Below, one piece after another: positions 9,142-17,037 of a DNA stretch of 46,751 nt. The notes beneath the pieces are model-generated. The model was not told the DNA's origin. It made no database searches and saw only the letters and a program-made list of their open reading frames with translations. How positions within the stretch are numbered: the first letter of the stretch is position 1; each line of letters opens with the position of its first letter. This stretch comes from CAZIVO01 sp964542765 (GTDB lineage Bacteria > Planctomycetota > UBA1135 > UBA2386). The position numbers were made by a program, and so were the translations under genes. The stretch lies in NCBI GenBank assembly GCA_964542765.1, contig CAZIVO010000014.1, forward strand, positions 1 to 46,751, given 5' to 3'.

Positions 9142-9894
9142 TCACGCTTCCTGAAAGCCGGTGCTCGAGTCTCGACCTCTGGCAGACCGTGCAAACACAC
9201 GGTCGAACAGTTCCGCGCAAATCTTCATGACCCGATCAAGCTCTTTGTTGCTGCCATCGAATGGGTGTTGGGAGCCGAGTGAATGGCCGGTCTTCTCCAG
9301 CAGGACAAGGCTGCTCAACCCCTTGGGCGCCCAGTGAAAGACACACTCAGCCTCGTCGATCGGAGCGATGTGGTCCTCCTCCGCACCGATCACCACAACC
9401 TCGCAACGCTGCGAACGGACAGCCAACTCAAGATCGAAAAGCTCCTTGTTGGCTCCAATGTCATCCTGAATAGAACTGTCGCTGTCAGCCAGTCGGTTAA
9501 AGGTACACAGCGGTGAAATTGCCACGGCGCCACAAACTGCCGGCATCTTGGCCGAAAGCAGCAAGGCGAGCGAGGCGCCCTTTGCATGCCCAAAAACTCC
9601 GAACTGCTGGCTTTTCAGGTCGAACGGCAAACTCCCCTCGGCCAGCGCATCGAACAAATCGTTGATCGCCCCATACTCACGTGACAGAGGGCAAGCCGGC
9701 GGCATCACGGGCATGATCACAGGGCGATGCTGCCCCAGCGTCTGCAGAAGATGCGGATAAAATGACCAGTCCGATCCAAACTCCAACCCCCCCAGAAACA
9801 CAACCGGCTCAGCCGTTGTGTCCAGGGAACCGTGAATTTCAAGGACCATGGAAGCCCCTGACCGGCTTATCCAGTCGACTCGCTTCTTGTGCAC
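9142..9894 (-). CDS. Alpha/beta-hydrolase-fold protein with Ala at the nucleophile position
   Basis: 250 residues from a GTG at 9894. An ATG at 9849 with AGGGG five bases upstream is an alternative, but it would remove what looks like the first beta strands. The fold resembles dienelactone hydrolase/PAF-acetylhydrolase-like enzymes: a GGLEFG turn in the oxyanion position, a nucleophile elbow, an Asp-containing loop (GAEEDHIAP) and a C-terminal His (KTGHSLG). The elbow, normally GxSxG, reads GHAKG, with Ala at residue 104 where the nucleophilic Ser should be. The acid and His seem to be retained. It may be a non-catalytic (binding) homologue. It is convergent with typA and divergent from rnc. 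Confidence 0.65.
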   Translation of the reverse strand: MHKKRVDWISRSGASMVLEIHGSLDTTAEPVVFLGGLEFGSDWSFYPHLLQTLGQHRPVIMPVMPPACPLSREYGAINDLFDALAEGSLPFDLKSQQFGVFGHAKGASLALLLSAKMPAVCGAVAISPLCTFNRLADSDSSIQDDIGANKELFDLELAVRSQRCEVVVIGAEEDHIAPIDEAECVFHWAPKGLSSLVLLEKTGHSLGSQHPFDGSNKELDRVMKICAELFDRVFARSARGRDSSTGFQEA

Positions 9895-9905
9895 CCTACA
9901 TCCCT

Positions 9906-9926
9906 ATGTGGTGGAAAACACCACAT
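9906..9926. promoter_or_regulatory. Inverted repeat between the hydrolase-like gene and rnc
   Basis: Two perfect 8-base arms (ATGTGGTG and CACCACAT) around a 5-base spacer GAAAA. It sits in the 95-base divergent gap, 11 bases upstream of the hydrolase-like start. It could be an operator or an RNA hairpin in the leader; the sequence alone does not decide. Confidence 0.35.
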
Positions 9927-9989
9927 GATACCCTAATAGCCTGCATATCAGGCCCCTCTTCTCACCGCCATAACTCCATAGTCATCGAC

Positions 9990-10778
9990 GTGACGAAAAA
10001 AACACTTCACCCCGCCCGAATAAAAGAACTTCAGCGGCTCGGCCTGAAACTCGGCCACTCATTTTCCGACCTGGATTTGCTCGATCGGGCGCTCTGCCAC
10101 AGTTCTACCGGTAACGAGGGCAGGGCAAGCTACGAACGTCTCGAATTTCTTGGCGACGCGGTGCTTGGTTTCATCGTTGCCGACCACCTCTTCCGTGAAG
10201 AGCCGGACATCGAAGAAGGGCAACTCAGCGACGCTAGAGCAGCAATCGTCAGCCGCAATCCGCTCGCATCCGTGGCTGACCGACTCTCCCTGAACGACTT
10301 CCTCATCGGTGGCCGCAGCCTGCGTGACAAAGACCGCTCCTCCAAACGAATCCTGGCCGACCTGACCGAATCAGTCCTCGGAGCCATCTACCTCGACGGT
10401 GGGATTCGTGCGGCAAGGAAATTCGTACGACAGCACATCATCGATCGCACACAAGATCTGGGCTCTCCGCGTTCATCGCCTCGTGACCCAAAAAGCAAGC
10501 TTCAGCACCTCACACAGGTCTGCTTTCACACCAAGCCCCTCTACCAACTTCTCGCCACGGAAGGCCCTGATCACGACCCCATGTTCGAAATCGCTGTCAT
10601 CATCAGTGATGAAAAAATCGCAATCGGACGGGGCGCGACCAAGCAAGCTGCCGAGAAACAAGCTGCACACAAAGCTCTCGCCAACCTGCAACAAAAATTA
10701 AGCACGGGCGAATGCACAGCAGAGAGCCCCGAAGATCTCGAACTCTCTGATGATCGGAACACGGAAAAAGAAGCGTGA
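9990..10778 (+). CDS. rnc: Ribonuclease III
   Basis: 262 residues from the GTG at 9990. The frame stays open upstream, but that part overlaps the divergent hydrolase-like gene and does not look like RNase III. RNase III cuts double-stranded RNA, including rRNA precursors. The signature ERLEFLGDAVLG (49-60) carries the metal ligands Glu52 and Asp56, with a second acidic pair (DLTESVLGAIYLDGG) further on. A dsRNA-binding domain follows (about 165-235, ending with KQAAEKQAAHKAL). An acidic tail of about 30 residues is extra. The stop overlaps the mfd start (GTGA). Confidence 0.95.
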   Translation: MTKKTLHPARIKELQRLGLKLGHSFSDLDLLDRALCHSSTGNEGRASYERLEFLGDAVLGFIVADHLFREEPDIEEGQLSDARAAIVSRNPLASVADRLSLNDFLIGGRSLRDKDRSSKRILADLTESVLGAIYLDGGIRAARKFVRQHIIDRTQDLGSPRSSPRDPKSKLQHLTQVCFHTKPLYQLLATEGPDHDPMFEIAVIISDEKIAIGRGATKQAAEKQAAHKALANLQQKLSTGECTAESPEDLELSDDRNTEKEA

Positions 10779-13700
10779 CGCATTCTCCGGTCCTCGACAA
10801 ATTCCTGGATCTGGAGCCCGTGCAGCGTGTCATCGATGCTGTTGAAAGCGGTCAGCAACGTGCCGCCGGAGGACTCTGGGGTGGCAGCGCAGCACTCCTG
10901 ACAGCGGGGCTGGCCGAGCGTCTGCAGCGCTCGATTCTGGTGATCACCGCCGACCAGGAAACCGCCACAACTCTCGAAGGAGAACTCGGCTGCTTTTCTG
11001 ATTCCCAGTGGCTGCTACTGCCCGAGCAACAAAAAGCTGTCGATGGAACAGATGAGCCGATCTCTCTCGGTAATCGACTGACACTGCTGAACACGATCAC
11101 AAAGCAAGAACGCCACCTCGTGATCGCGCCACTGCGCGCCTTGATACAGCCTGTGCCCCGACCAGGGTCACTCTCCCAGGGTCGCCGCCGCCTGCATGCC
11201 GGAGACCGGGTATCTCAAGAACAACTCCTGCAAGAGGCCGTCGAAGCAGGCCTCCGCCGCGTCCCCATCGTGCTAGGACCCGGCGAAGTCAGCCGTCGGG
11301 GTGACGTTCTCGATCTATACGGGCTGGGTGACCCACACGCTCTACGCATGGAGTTCATGGATGATGAACTCGAATCTCTACGCCGTTTCGATCCATCGTC
11401 ACAACAATCTCTGGGCACCCTCGAAGAGGCTCACATTTTTCTGGGGCCGGCCAACGATGAGCGTGGGCACACCATCGAACACTTCTTGCGGCCGGATCTG
11501 ATCGTGGTGCGACACGAACCCCTTCAAATAGAGGAACAGCACCAGCAACTCGCTCTGCATGCAGAAAACGGCCGACTTGCATTCCAATTCATGAGAGACT
11601 CGACATCGAAACTCGCTCAACTCGATGTTTCGTCCCTTCCCAGCCATGACCTCGACTTCAAGATCTTGTCGGCAGGAAGCGGTGTAGGATCCGGCGAACT
11701 CGATCCTCTCGGAAGACTCCGATCCATTCGCGGCATGCGCGGTGAAGTCCACATCTTCTGCCGTAGCGACGCCGAACGATGCCGACTCACCGAGATCTTC
11801 GAACACCGCAAGATCTCGCTGGCAAGCGAACACGTAATGCTCGATGTCGGATCTCTCGGTCGAGGGTTTCGTGTCGCCAAACTGGACATGACCGTGATCT
11901 CGAATGTCGAGTTCGCAGGAGTTCCACAAACCACACGCGTCCGCGAGGAAACCAATATCCCCAGCAAGGCTTTGAAGAGCTTCTTCGAGCTGGGGCCTGG
12001 AGATCTGGTCGTGCATGCGGCACACGGCATAGCCGTATTCGAAGAAATCGAACTGGTCGAACGAGAATCATCCGCGGAGGACCACCTCCGGCTCTGCTTC
12101 AGCAATGACGTCCGGCTCTTGGTGCCCGCATCCAAGATCCATCTGGTACAGAAATATGTAGGGGCAGGTGATGCCAAACCTCGGCTGGACAAGCTGGGCG
12201 GAAAAGGATTCGCACGCCGCAAGGAAGAAGTCCAAAAGGCTTTGTTCGACATGGCCGCCGATCTCCTGGACGTCCAGGCACAACGCGAAACCATCCGCCG
12301 CGAGCCTTATCCGGACGACCCTCTGGAGCGCGAGTTTCTGGATGCCTTCCCGTTCACCGATACCGAAGATCAGCAATCCTCCTGGGCGGAGATAAAATCC
12401 GATCTCGAATCTCCGTGTCCTGTGGACAGACTGCTATGCGGCGATGTCGGCTTCGGCAAGACAGAACTGGCGATGCGAGCAGCTTTCAAGGTCGCCATCA
12501 CCGGCCGACAGGTCGCGGTTCTGGTTCCGACAACCGTGCTCGCGGAACAACACCGAAAAACTTTTGGGGATCGGTTCGAGCCCCATGGCCTGCGCGTTGA
12601 TGTCCTCTCCCGGTACCGCTCACCCAAGGATCGAACCAGCATCCTGGAAGACACCATCGCCGGCAGGATCGATCTCCTCATCGGAACCCACCGTCTGCTC
12701 AGCAACGATGTCGCTTTCGGCAATCTAGGCCTGGTGATCGTCGATGAAGAGCAACGCTTCGGCGTCCGGCACAAGGAGCGTCTCAAGAAGTTGCGACTGG
12801 CCGTCGACGTCCTGACCTTGAGTGCCACCCCCATCCCACGAACGCTGCACGCATCGCTTCTCGGCCTGCGGAATATTTCGACCCTATCGACGCCGCCACC
12901 CGGGCGTCAGGAAGTCGTCACCCAGGTCGCCTTCCGTGAACCAAACCTGCTCCGCGATGCTCTCAGGAGAGAACTACGCCGGCAGGGGCAGGTCTTCGTC
13001 CTCCACAACCGCGTCAGCACGCTCGATGAAACAGCCCGCTATATCCACGAACTAGCTCCGGATGCACGCATCGCTGTGGGACACGGAAAAATGACCGCGT
13101 CACAGATGGAGAAAACCATCCGAAGGTTTGTCAAAGGCGAGTCAGATATCCTCATCTGCACGACCATCATCGAAAACGGTCTCGATCTCCCACGAGCCAA
13201 TACGATGATCATTGACCGCGCCGAACGCTTTGGCCTGGCCGAACTCCACCAGCTTCGTGGGCGCGTTGGAAGGAGCGATCGCCAAGCTTACTGTTATCTG
13301 ATCTTGCACCGCGAACATCCGCCCGGAGCAGGTGCGCTCAGGCGCTTGAAGGTTCTCGAAGAATTTTCCCATCTCGGAGCTGGATTCGCGATCTCGATGC
13401 GAGACCTCGAAATCCGGGGAGCAGGCAATCTCTTGGGCCCCGAACAGTCCGGTCATATCGCCGCCGTTGGTTATGACATGTACACCAAGATCCTGCGTAC
13501 TACCGTCGAGGCTGTTCGCTCCGAGCATGCCGTCTCCCATCACATCCAAGAAGTCGACGTCGACATGAGGGTGCAGGCTTATCTACCTGACACCTTTCTC
13601 GACGATCCCAAGGAGCGCCTCGAGCTCCTACGAGAAATGGACGGAGCAGTAGACCCGCCAGCTGCAGAGCGGATACGAAGATCTCTTCGAGATCGCTTCG

Positions 13701-13993
13701 GCACACCTCCCAAGCCGGTCGAAACCCTGTTACGGGTTTTCCTCCTCAAGCACCTCCTTTTGGATCACGGCGTGCTCGGAGTACAGTTCACAGGTGATGA
13801 CCGCATCGTGGTGCGCCACAAACCAGGCCAGCCTCTGGGAGGAGCCTGGCTCGACGCCTACACCGACGTGCGCCCTGTCGAAGCTGGCAAAACGCACCTC
13901 CTGCTGCCTCCCCACAAGGCCAAGAAAGGGCCTTGGGGAGGCGAAGATGTCCTGCGGCACACGCTACAAGCCTTGCTAGGAGGCAATGGCTAG
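10775..13993 (+). CDS. mfd: Transcription-repair coupling factor Mfd
   Basis: 1072 residues, slightly short against the usual 1100-1170. Mfd removes RNA polymerase stalled at DNA damage and recruits UvrAB. Domains in order are a UvrB-homology region (about 20-260, with GEVSRRGDVLDLYG), the RNA-polymerase-interacting CarD-like domain (about 405-490), and the SF2 translocase with Walker A GDVGFGKTE (556-564) and VDEEQRFG (from 656). Then come the SATPIPRT and QLRGRVGR motifs and the C-terminal TRCF domain (about 940-1040). It starts with a GTG overlapping the rnc stop, so translation is probably coupled. Confidence 0.97.
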   Translation: MTHSPVLDKFLDLEPVQRVIDAVESGQQRAAGGLWGGSAALLTAGLAERLQRSILVITADQETATTLEGELGCFSDSQWLLLPEQQKAVDGTDEPISLGNRLTLLNTITKQERHLVIAPLRALIQPVPRPGSLSQGRRRLHAGDRVSQEQLLQEAVEAGLRRVPIVLGPGEVSRRGDVLDLYGLGDPHALRMEFMDDELESLRRFDPSSQQSLGTLEEAHIFLGPANDERGHTIEHFLRPDLIVVRHEPLQIEEQHQQLALHAENGRLAFQFMRDSTSKLAQLDVSSLPSHDLDFKILSAGSGVGSGELDPLGRLRSIRGMRGEVHIFCRSDAERCRLTEIFEHRKISLASEHVMLDVGSLGRGFRVAKLDMTVISNVEFAGVPQTTRVREETNIPSKALKSFFELGPGDLVVHAAHGIAVFEEIELVERESSAEDHLRLCFSNDVRLLVPASKIHLVQKYVGAGDAKPRLDKLGGKGFARRKEEVQKALFDMAADLLDVQAQRETIRREPYPDDPLEREFLDAFPFTDTEDQQSSWAEIKSDLESPCPVDRLLCGDVGFGKTELAMRAAFKVAITGRQVAVLVPTTVLAEQHRKTFGDRFEPHGLRVDVLSRYRSPKDRTSILEDTIAGRIDLLIGTHRLLSNDVAFGNLGLVIVDEEQRFGVRHKERLKKLRLAVDVLTLSATPIPRTLHASLLGLRNISTLSTPPPGRQEVVTQVAFREPNLLRDALRRELRRQGQVFVLHNRVSTLDETARYIHELAPDARIAVGHGKMTASQMEKTIRRFVKGESDILICTTIIENGLDLPRANTMIIDRAERFGLAELHQLRGRVGRSDRQAYCYLILHREHPPGAGALRRLKVLEEFSHLGAGFAISMRDLEIRGAGNLLGPEQSGHIAAVGYDMYTKILRTTVEAVRSEHAVSHHIQEVDVDMRVQAYLPDTFLDDPKERLELLREMDGAVDPPAAERIRRSLRDRFGTPPKPVETLLRVFLLKHLLLDHGVLGVQFTGDDRIVVRHKPGQPLGGAWLDAYTDVRPVEAGKTHLLLPPHKAKKGPWGGEDVLRHTLQALLGGNG

Positions 13994-14028
13994 CCCACAA
14001 TTCCCGTGCAATGAGGAGGGCTCCGACC

Positions 14029-15078
14029 ATGTTGATCGTGATTGCAACTGCGCTGGCACTCACCACCGCTGCCCCGGCCCAAACGCGCCAAGGCAAGGCT
14101 CCGGGCATACCTGCTCGCAGCACAGACCAGCAGCAGAACCGCAATCCTCGACGGTTCTTTGACGGCGTCATCGGCATTGTCGGCAATCGAGTGATCCTTG
14201 AGAGCGAAGTTCTCAAAGAGCTGGCTGGCGAAGTAGAGAGCCGAAAGAACAAAGGCCAGATGGTGAGCGAGGCAGATACTCAAAAGATCCGCCGGGACAT
14301 CCTGCAAGCGAAGAGTCAGCAAGCCATTCTCGCCGAAAGCGCAAAGACATTACACGGAGCAACCCGCCAACAGGTTGAGGGTGCCTTCGAGAATTACATG
14401 AGGGTCTACGAACAAAACCAGATCAAGAAATTCGGCAGTGGGATTCGCTACGCAGAACAGATGAAAGTTCTGGGTATCACTCCGGAGTCTGTTCGAGATG
14501 AAGAGCGCTCACGCTTCATGGCTCAACTCGCAGAGCAGCAAAACCTTCAGCGCCGAGCGCAAGACCAGTTCGCTCTACTGGTGACACCAATAGCGATGCT
14601 GGAGTTCTACAAGGAACATCGTGAAAACTTTAGTCGTGCGGCTTCGGCCGACATTGAGGTGATGACCGTGAGCCTTCGCGACGACTCCGAAGCTGCTACC
14701 GAGAAAGCTATATCTGCTGCAAAATCTTGGCGTGCCGGCAAAACCACCGCGCAGATCGAGGAAGAATTCGACACCCGCCTTCTCGACAAGTTCAGCGACG
14801 TAAACAGCGACAGCGAGCACGCCCCCTTCATCCGAGAGTTCGCAAGCAACCATGAAGAAGGAGCCGTGTCGGAGCCGCAACCTCGCGGATCTTCGCTGTG
14901 GTTGCTGAAGATCGTCACAAAGACTCCGGCCGTAGAACTTTCATTCATGGATCAGAAGGTCCAACGCTACATCTTGGAGCAACTGATCATGCAGCGCATT
15001 GGGGAACTGCGGCAGCGGCTATTCCTACGCACTCAGAACAACTTCTACATGGAGATCCCCGAGCTCTCCGACCGCTAG
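14029..15078 (+). CDS. SurA-like exported chaperone/peptidyl-prolyl isomerase-like protein
   Basis: 349 residues from the ATG at 14029, supported by the ribosome-binding site GAGGAGGG at 14013-14020. An ATG at 14011 lies just before that site and is less likely. The N-terminus is a signal peptide (hydrophobic stretch from residue 2, cleavage near APA-Q). The region after it (FDGVIGIVGNRVILESEVLKEL) matches the start of the SurA N-domain, and helical SurA_N-like sequence follows. The C-terminal part (about 190-300) could be a divergent parvulin domain, but I do not see its conserved residues. Likely a periplasmic chaperone for outer-membrane proteins. It follows mfd by 35 bases. Confidence 0.65.
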   Translation: MLIVIATALALTTAAPAQTRQGKAPGIPARSTDQQQNRNPRRFFDGVIGIVGNRVILESEVLKELAGEVESRKNKGQMVSEADTQKIRRDILQAKSQQAILAESAKTLHGATRQQVEGAFENYMRVYEQNQIKKFGSGIRYAEQMKVLGITPESVRDEERSRFMAQLAEQQNLQRRAQDQFALLVTPIAMLEFYKEHRENFSRAASADIEVMTVSLRDDSEAATEKAISAAKSWRAGKTTAQIEEEFDTRLLDKFSDVNSDSEHAPFIREFASNHEEGAVSEPQPRGSSLWLLKIVTKTPAVELSFMDQKVQRYILEQLIMQRIGELRQRLFLRTQNNFYMEIPELSDR

Positions 15079-15413
15079 AGGAGCCAGCCTCCCCGCAAAT
15101 GCAGATGACCCAATCTGCCGAGCACGAGACCTTCTCGGCCGGTATCCCCGATGCCGTCGACTCCGGCGAGCACGGCAAACAACTCAACACCCGAGCCCGC
15201 TCGGGCCGATTTCTCGCTATCCCGCTGCCGGACCTTCCCAAAGGACGGTCTCGGAAGTACTTTGGGGATTCTCTGAACCACTGAGCCGCAATTCCGTTGA
15301 CCCTTCTAGCGCTTAGAGCAAGATGATCGCCCCTAACCGAGGCTTGTCATTTTTCTCGACATCGGCTGTAAATCCCTTTCAAAAAAGAGTTTAAGTCCTC
15401 GAGAGGCAGGGCC
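15079..15413. other. 335-base intergenic region
   Basis: It contains the promoter at 15344-15372 near its right end. An open frame of 61 codons at 15099-15284 (plus) is possible and has GGAG-like sequence upstream, but its product shows no family features and I do not call it. No RNA gene or repeat is apparent. Confidence 0.5.
15344..15372 (+). promoter_or_regulatory. Sigma-70-like promoter of the toroid protein gene
   Basis: TTGTCA (15344-15349) and TGTAAA (15367-15372) with a 17-base spacer. Transcription would start around 15379, leaving a leader of about 35 bases with GAGAGGCAGGG just before the ATG at 15414. Confidence 0.5.
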
Positions 15414-16934
15414 ATGCAAATCGACCCAACCAAGTTCCAGGTAGAAACGCACACCGCTCCCATCTGGGAACAGGAGCAGACGTTCCAAGAAATCATGGCG
15501 GAGCAGCTCCGGCACGCTCCATGGCTGATGCTATCGATGGTCATCCACGGCATCGCAATCGCGATCTTCCTCCTGATGCCCCCAACAATCACGCTCCTTG
15601 ATGACAAGGCCTTGATCATGGCCCCACCTGACGAGGAGGAGATCATCGAAGAAGAAGAAGAGCCTGAAGAGGAGCCCGAAGAAGAAGAGCCCGAAGAGCC
15701 GGTCCTCACCGAGGTGGAACTCACCGAGGAGGAAGTCACCGAAGAAGAAACCTTCGAAGAGGAGGAGACCGAGTCCGCCTTCGACAGCGACCAATGGAAC
15801 ACCGCAATCGGACTGGGTGGCGGTGCCGCTGGCAAGTTCGGAGGTCGTGGCGGAGGACGCGGAAAGCTGGGCAAAGGCAGTGGCCGAGCAACGGCCAGAG
15901 CGATCGAGCTCGGTCTCGAGTGGCTGAAGAAACATCAGGACGAAGACGGCAAGTGGGATGCCGATGACTTCATGAAGCACGATACCGATGGCACGCCTTG
16001 CGACGGCGTTGGCAATCCCGTGCACGATATCGGTCTCACGGGCCTTGCCCTGCTAGCCTTCCTTGGTGACGGATCGACCATGAGATCAGGGGCATACAAA
16101 GATGTCGTCAAGAAAGCCGTCATGTGGCTGCGCAAGGAGCAAAACCCCGACACGGGCCTGTTTGGCAGCAACACATCACACGACTTCCTCTACGACCATT
16201 CCATCGCGGCTCTGGCAATGGTCGAGGCCTATGGCCTGTCCAATTCCAAGCTCCTGAAGAAATATGCACAAAGGGGCATCAACTACCTGGAATCGCATCG
16301 CAACCCCTACATGGTCTGGCGCTACCAGCCTCGCGACAACGACAACGACACCTCGGTGACGGGTTGGTGCGTGATGGCTTACAAGTCGGCGCAGGACTTC
16401 AAGCTCCAGGTCAACGAACAAGCCATGAAGCTCTCCGCCACGTGGTTCGATTCGGTCACCGACCCCGTGTCCGGACGTTGCGGCTACAGCAAGCGTGGCG
16501 AGCCATCTTCACGCCATCCTGGCGATCACTCGACACGCTTCCCTCCCGAGAAGGGTGAGGCTCTCACGGCTGTCGGCCTGTTGTGCCGGTTCTTCCTGGG
16601 GCAAAACCCCAAGGATAGCCCGGTCATGGTTGCAGCGGCTGACACCCTCCTGTCAAAGCCCCCGAACTGGGATGACAAGACCGGCGATATCGATCACTAC
16701 TACTGGTACTACGCAACCTACGCCCTCTACCAGATGGGTGGACGGCACTGGAAAGACTGGTCGAAGAAGTTGACTCCATCCGTCGTCAAGACACAAAGGG
16801 AAGACGGCAACTTCAAAGGGTCGTGGGACGCCATCGGCGCCTGGGGCGAGGATGGCGGACGCGTCTACTCGACAGCCACCCTCGTGCTGACCCTGGAAGC
16901 TTACTACCGCTACACGCGGGTGTTCGTTCGCTGA
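15414..16934 (+). CDS. Membrane-anchored prenyltransferase/squalene-cyclase-like toroid protein
   Basis: 506 residues in clearly separate parts. Residues 1-36 are cytoplasmic-looking. A single membrane helix spans about 37-60. A very acidic Glu-rich stretch (73-120) is followed by a Gly/Arg-rich linker (133-158), and then an alpha/alpha-toroid domain runs from 160 to the end. The toroid carries repeated Trp-Leu helices with Gln-x-x-Asp-Gly-type turns (LEWLKKHQDEDGKWD, MWLRKEQNPDTGLFG, TQREDGNFKGSW), as in the prenyltransferase/squalene oxidase repeat families. The DXDD acid motif of true cyclases is not evident. The anchor plus acidic linker resembles TonB-type proteins. It is probably a periplasmic or surface binding protein rather than a terpene cyclase. 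Confidence 0.7.
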   Translation: MQIDPTKFQVETHTAPIWEQEQTFQEIMAEQLRHAPWLMLSMVIHGIAIAIFLLMPPTITLLDDKALIMAPPDEEEIIEEEEEPEEEPEEEEPEEPVLTEVELTEEEVTEEETFEEEETESAFDSDQWNTAIGLGGGAAGKFGGRGGGRGKLGKGSGRATARAIELGLEWLKKHQDEDGKWDADDFMKHDTDGTPCDGVGNPVHDIGLTGLALLAFLGDGSTMRSGAYKDVVKKAVMWLRKEQNPDTGLFGSNTSHDFLYDHSIAALAMVEAYGLSNSKLLKKYAQRGINYLESHRNPYMVWRYQPRDNDNDTSVTGWCVMAYKSAQDFKLQVNEQAMKLSATWFDSVTDPVSGRCGYSKRGEPSSRHPGDHSTRFPPEKGEALTAVGLLCRFFLGQNPKDSPVMVAAADTLLSKPPNWDDKTGDIDHYYWYYATYALYQMGGRHWKDWSKKLTPSVVKTQREDGNFKGSWDAIGAWGEDGGRVYSTATLVLTLEAYYRYTRVFVR

Positions 16935-16965
16935 TCCAGATCCGCCTGCGAGTGCAGACCACCGA

Positions 16966-16993
16966 AGGACCCCGGGAACTCCCGGGGTTCTTT
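16966..16993 (+). terminator. Rho-independent terminator after the toroid gene
   Basis: An 11-bp stem (one G-U pair) with arms at 16966-16976 and 16981-16991 and an AACT loop. The 3' arm ends in a short T-run (TTCTTT). It lies 31 bases after the stop codon and before a convergent gene. Confidence 0.75.
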
Positions 16994-17037
16994 GCGTACC
17001 GGCCACAACACCATTACTGACCCCTTCGGAAAACCCG

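Noticed and set aside
15099..15284. A 61-codon open frame in the largest intergenic gap
   Set aside because: There is no family similarity, an overlapping minus frame exists as well, and nothing else supports expression.
15640..15790. GAA/GAG-rich stretch that looks like a microsatellite
   Set aside because: It is in-frame coding for the Glu-rich linker of the toroid protein with mixed GAA and GAG codons, not a simple repeat.
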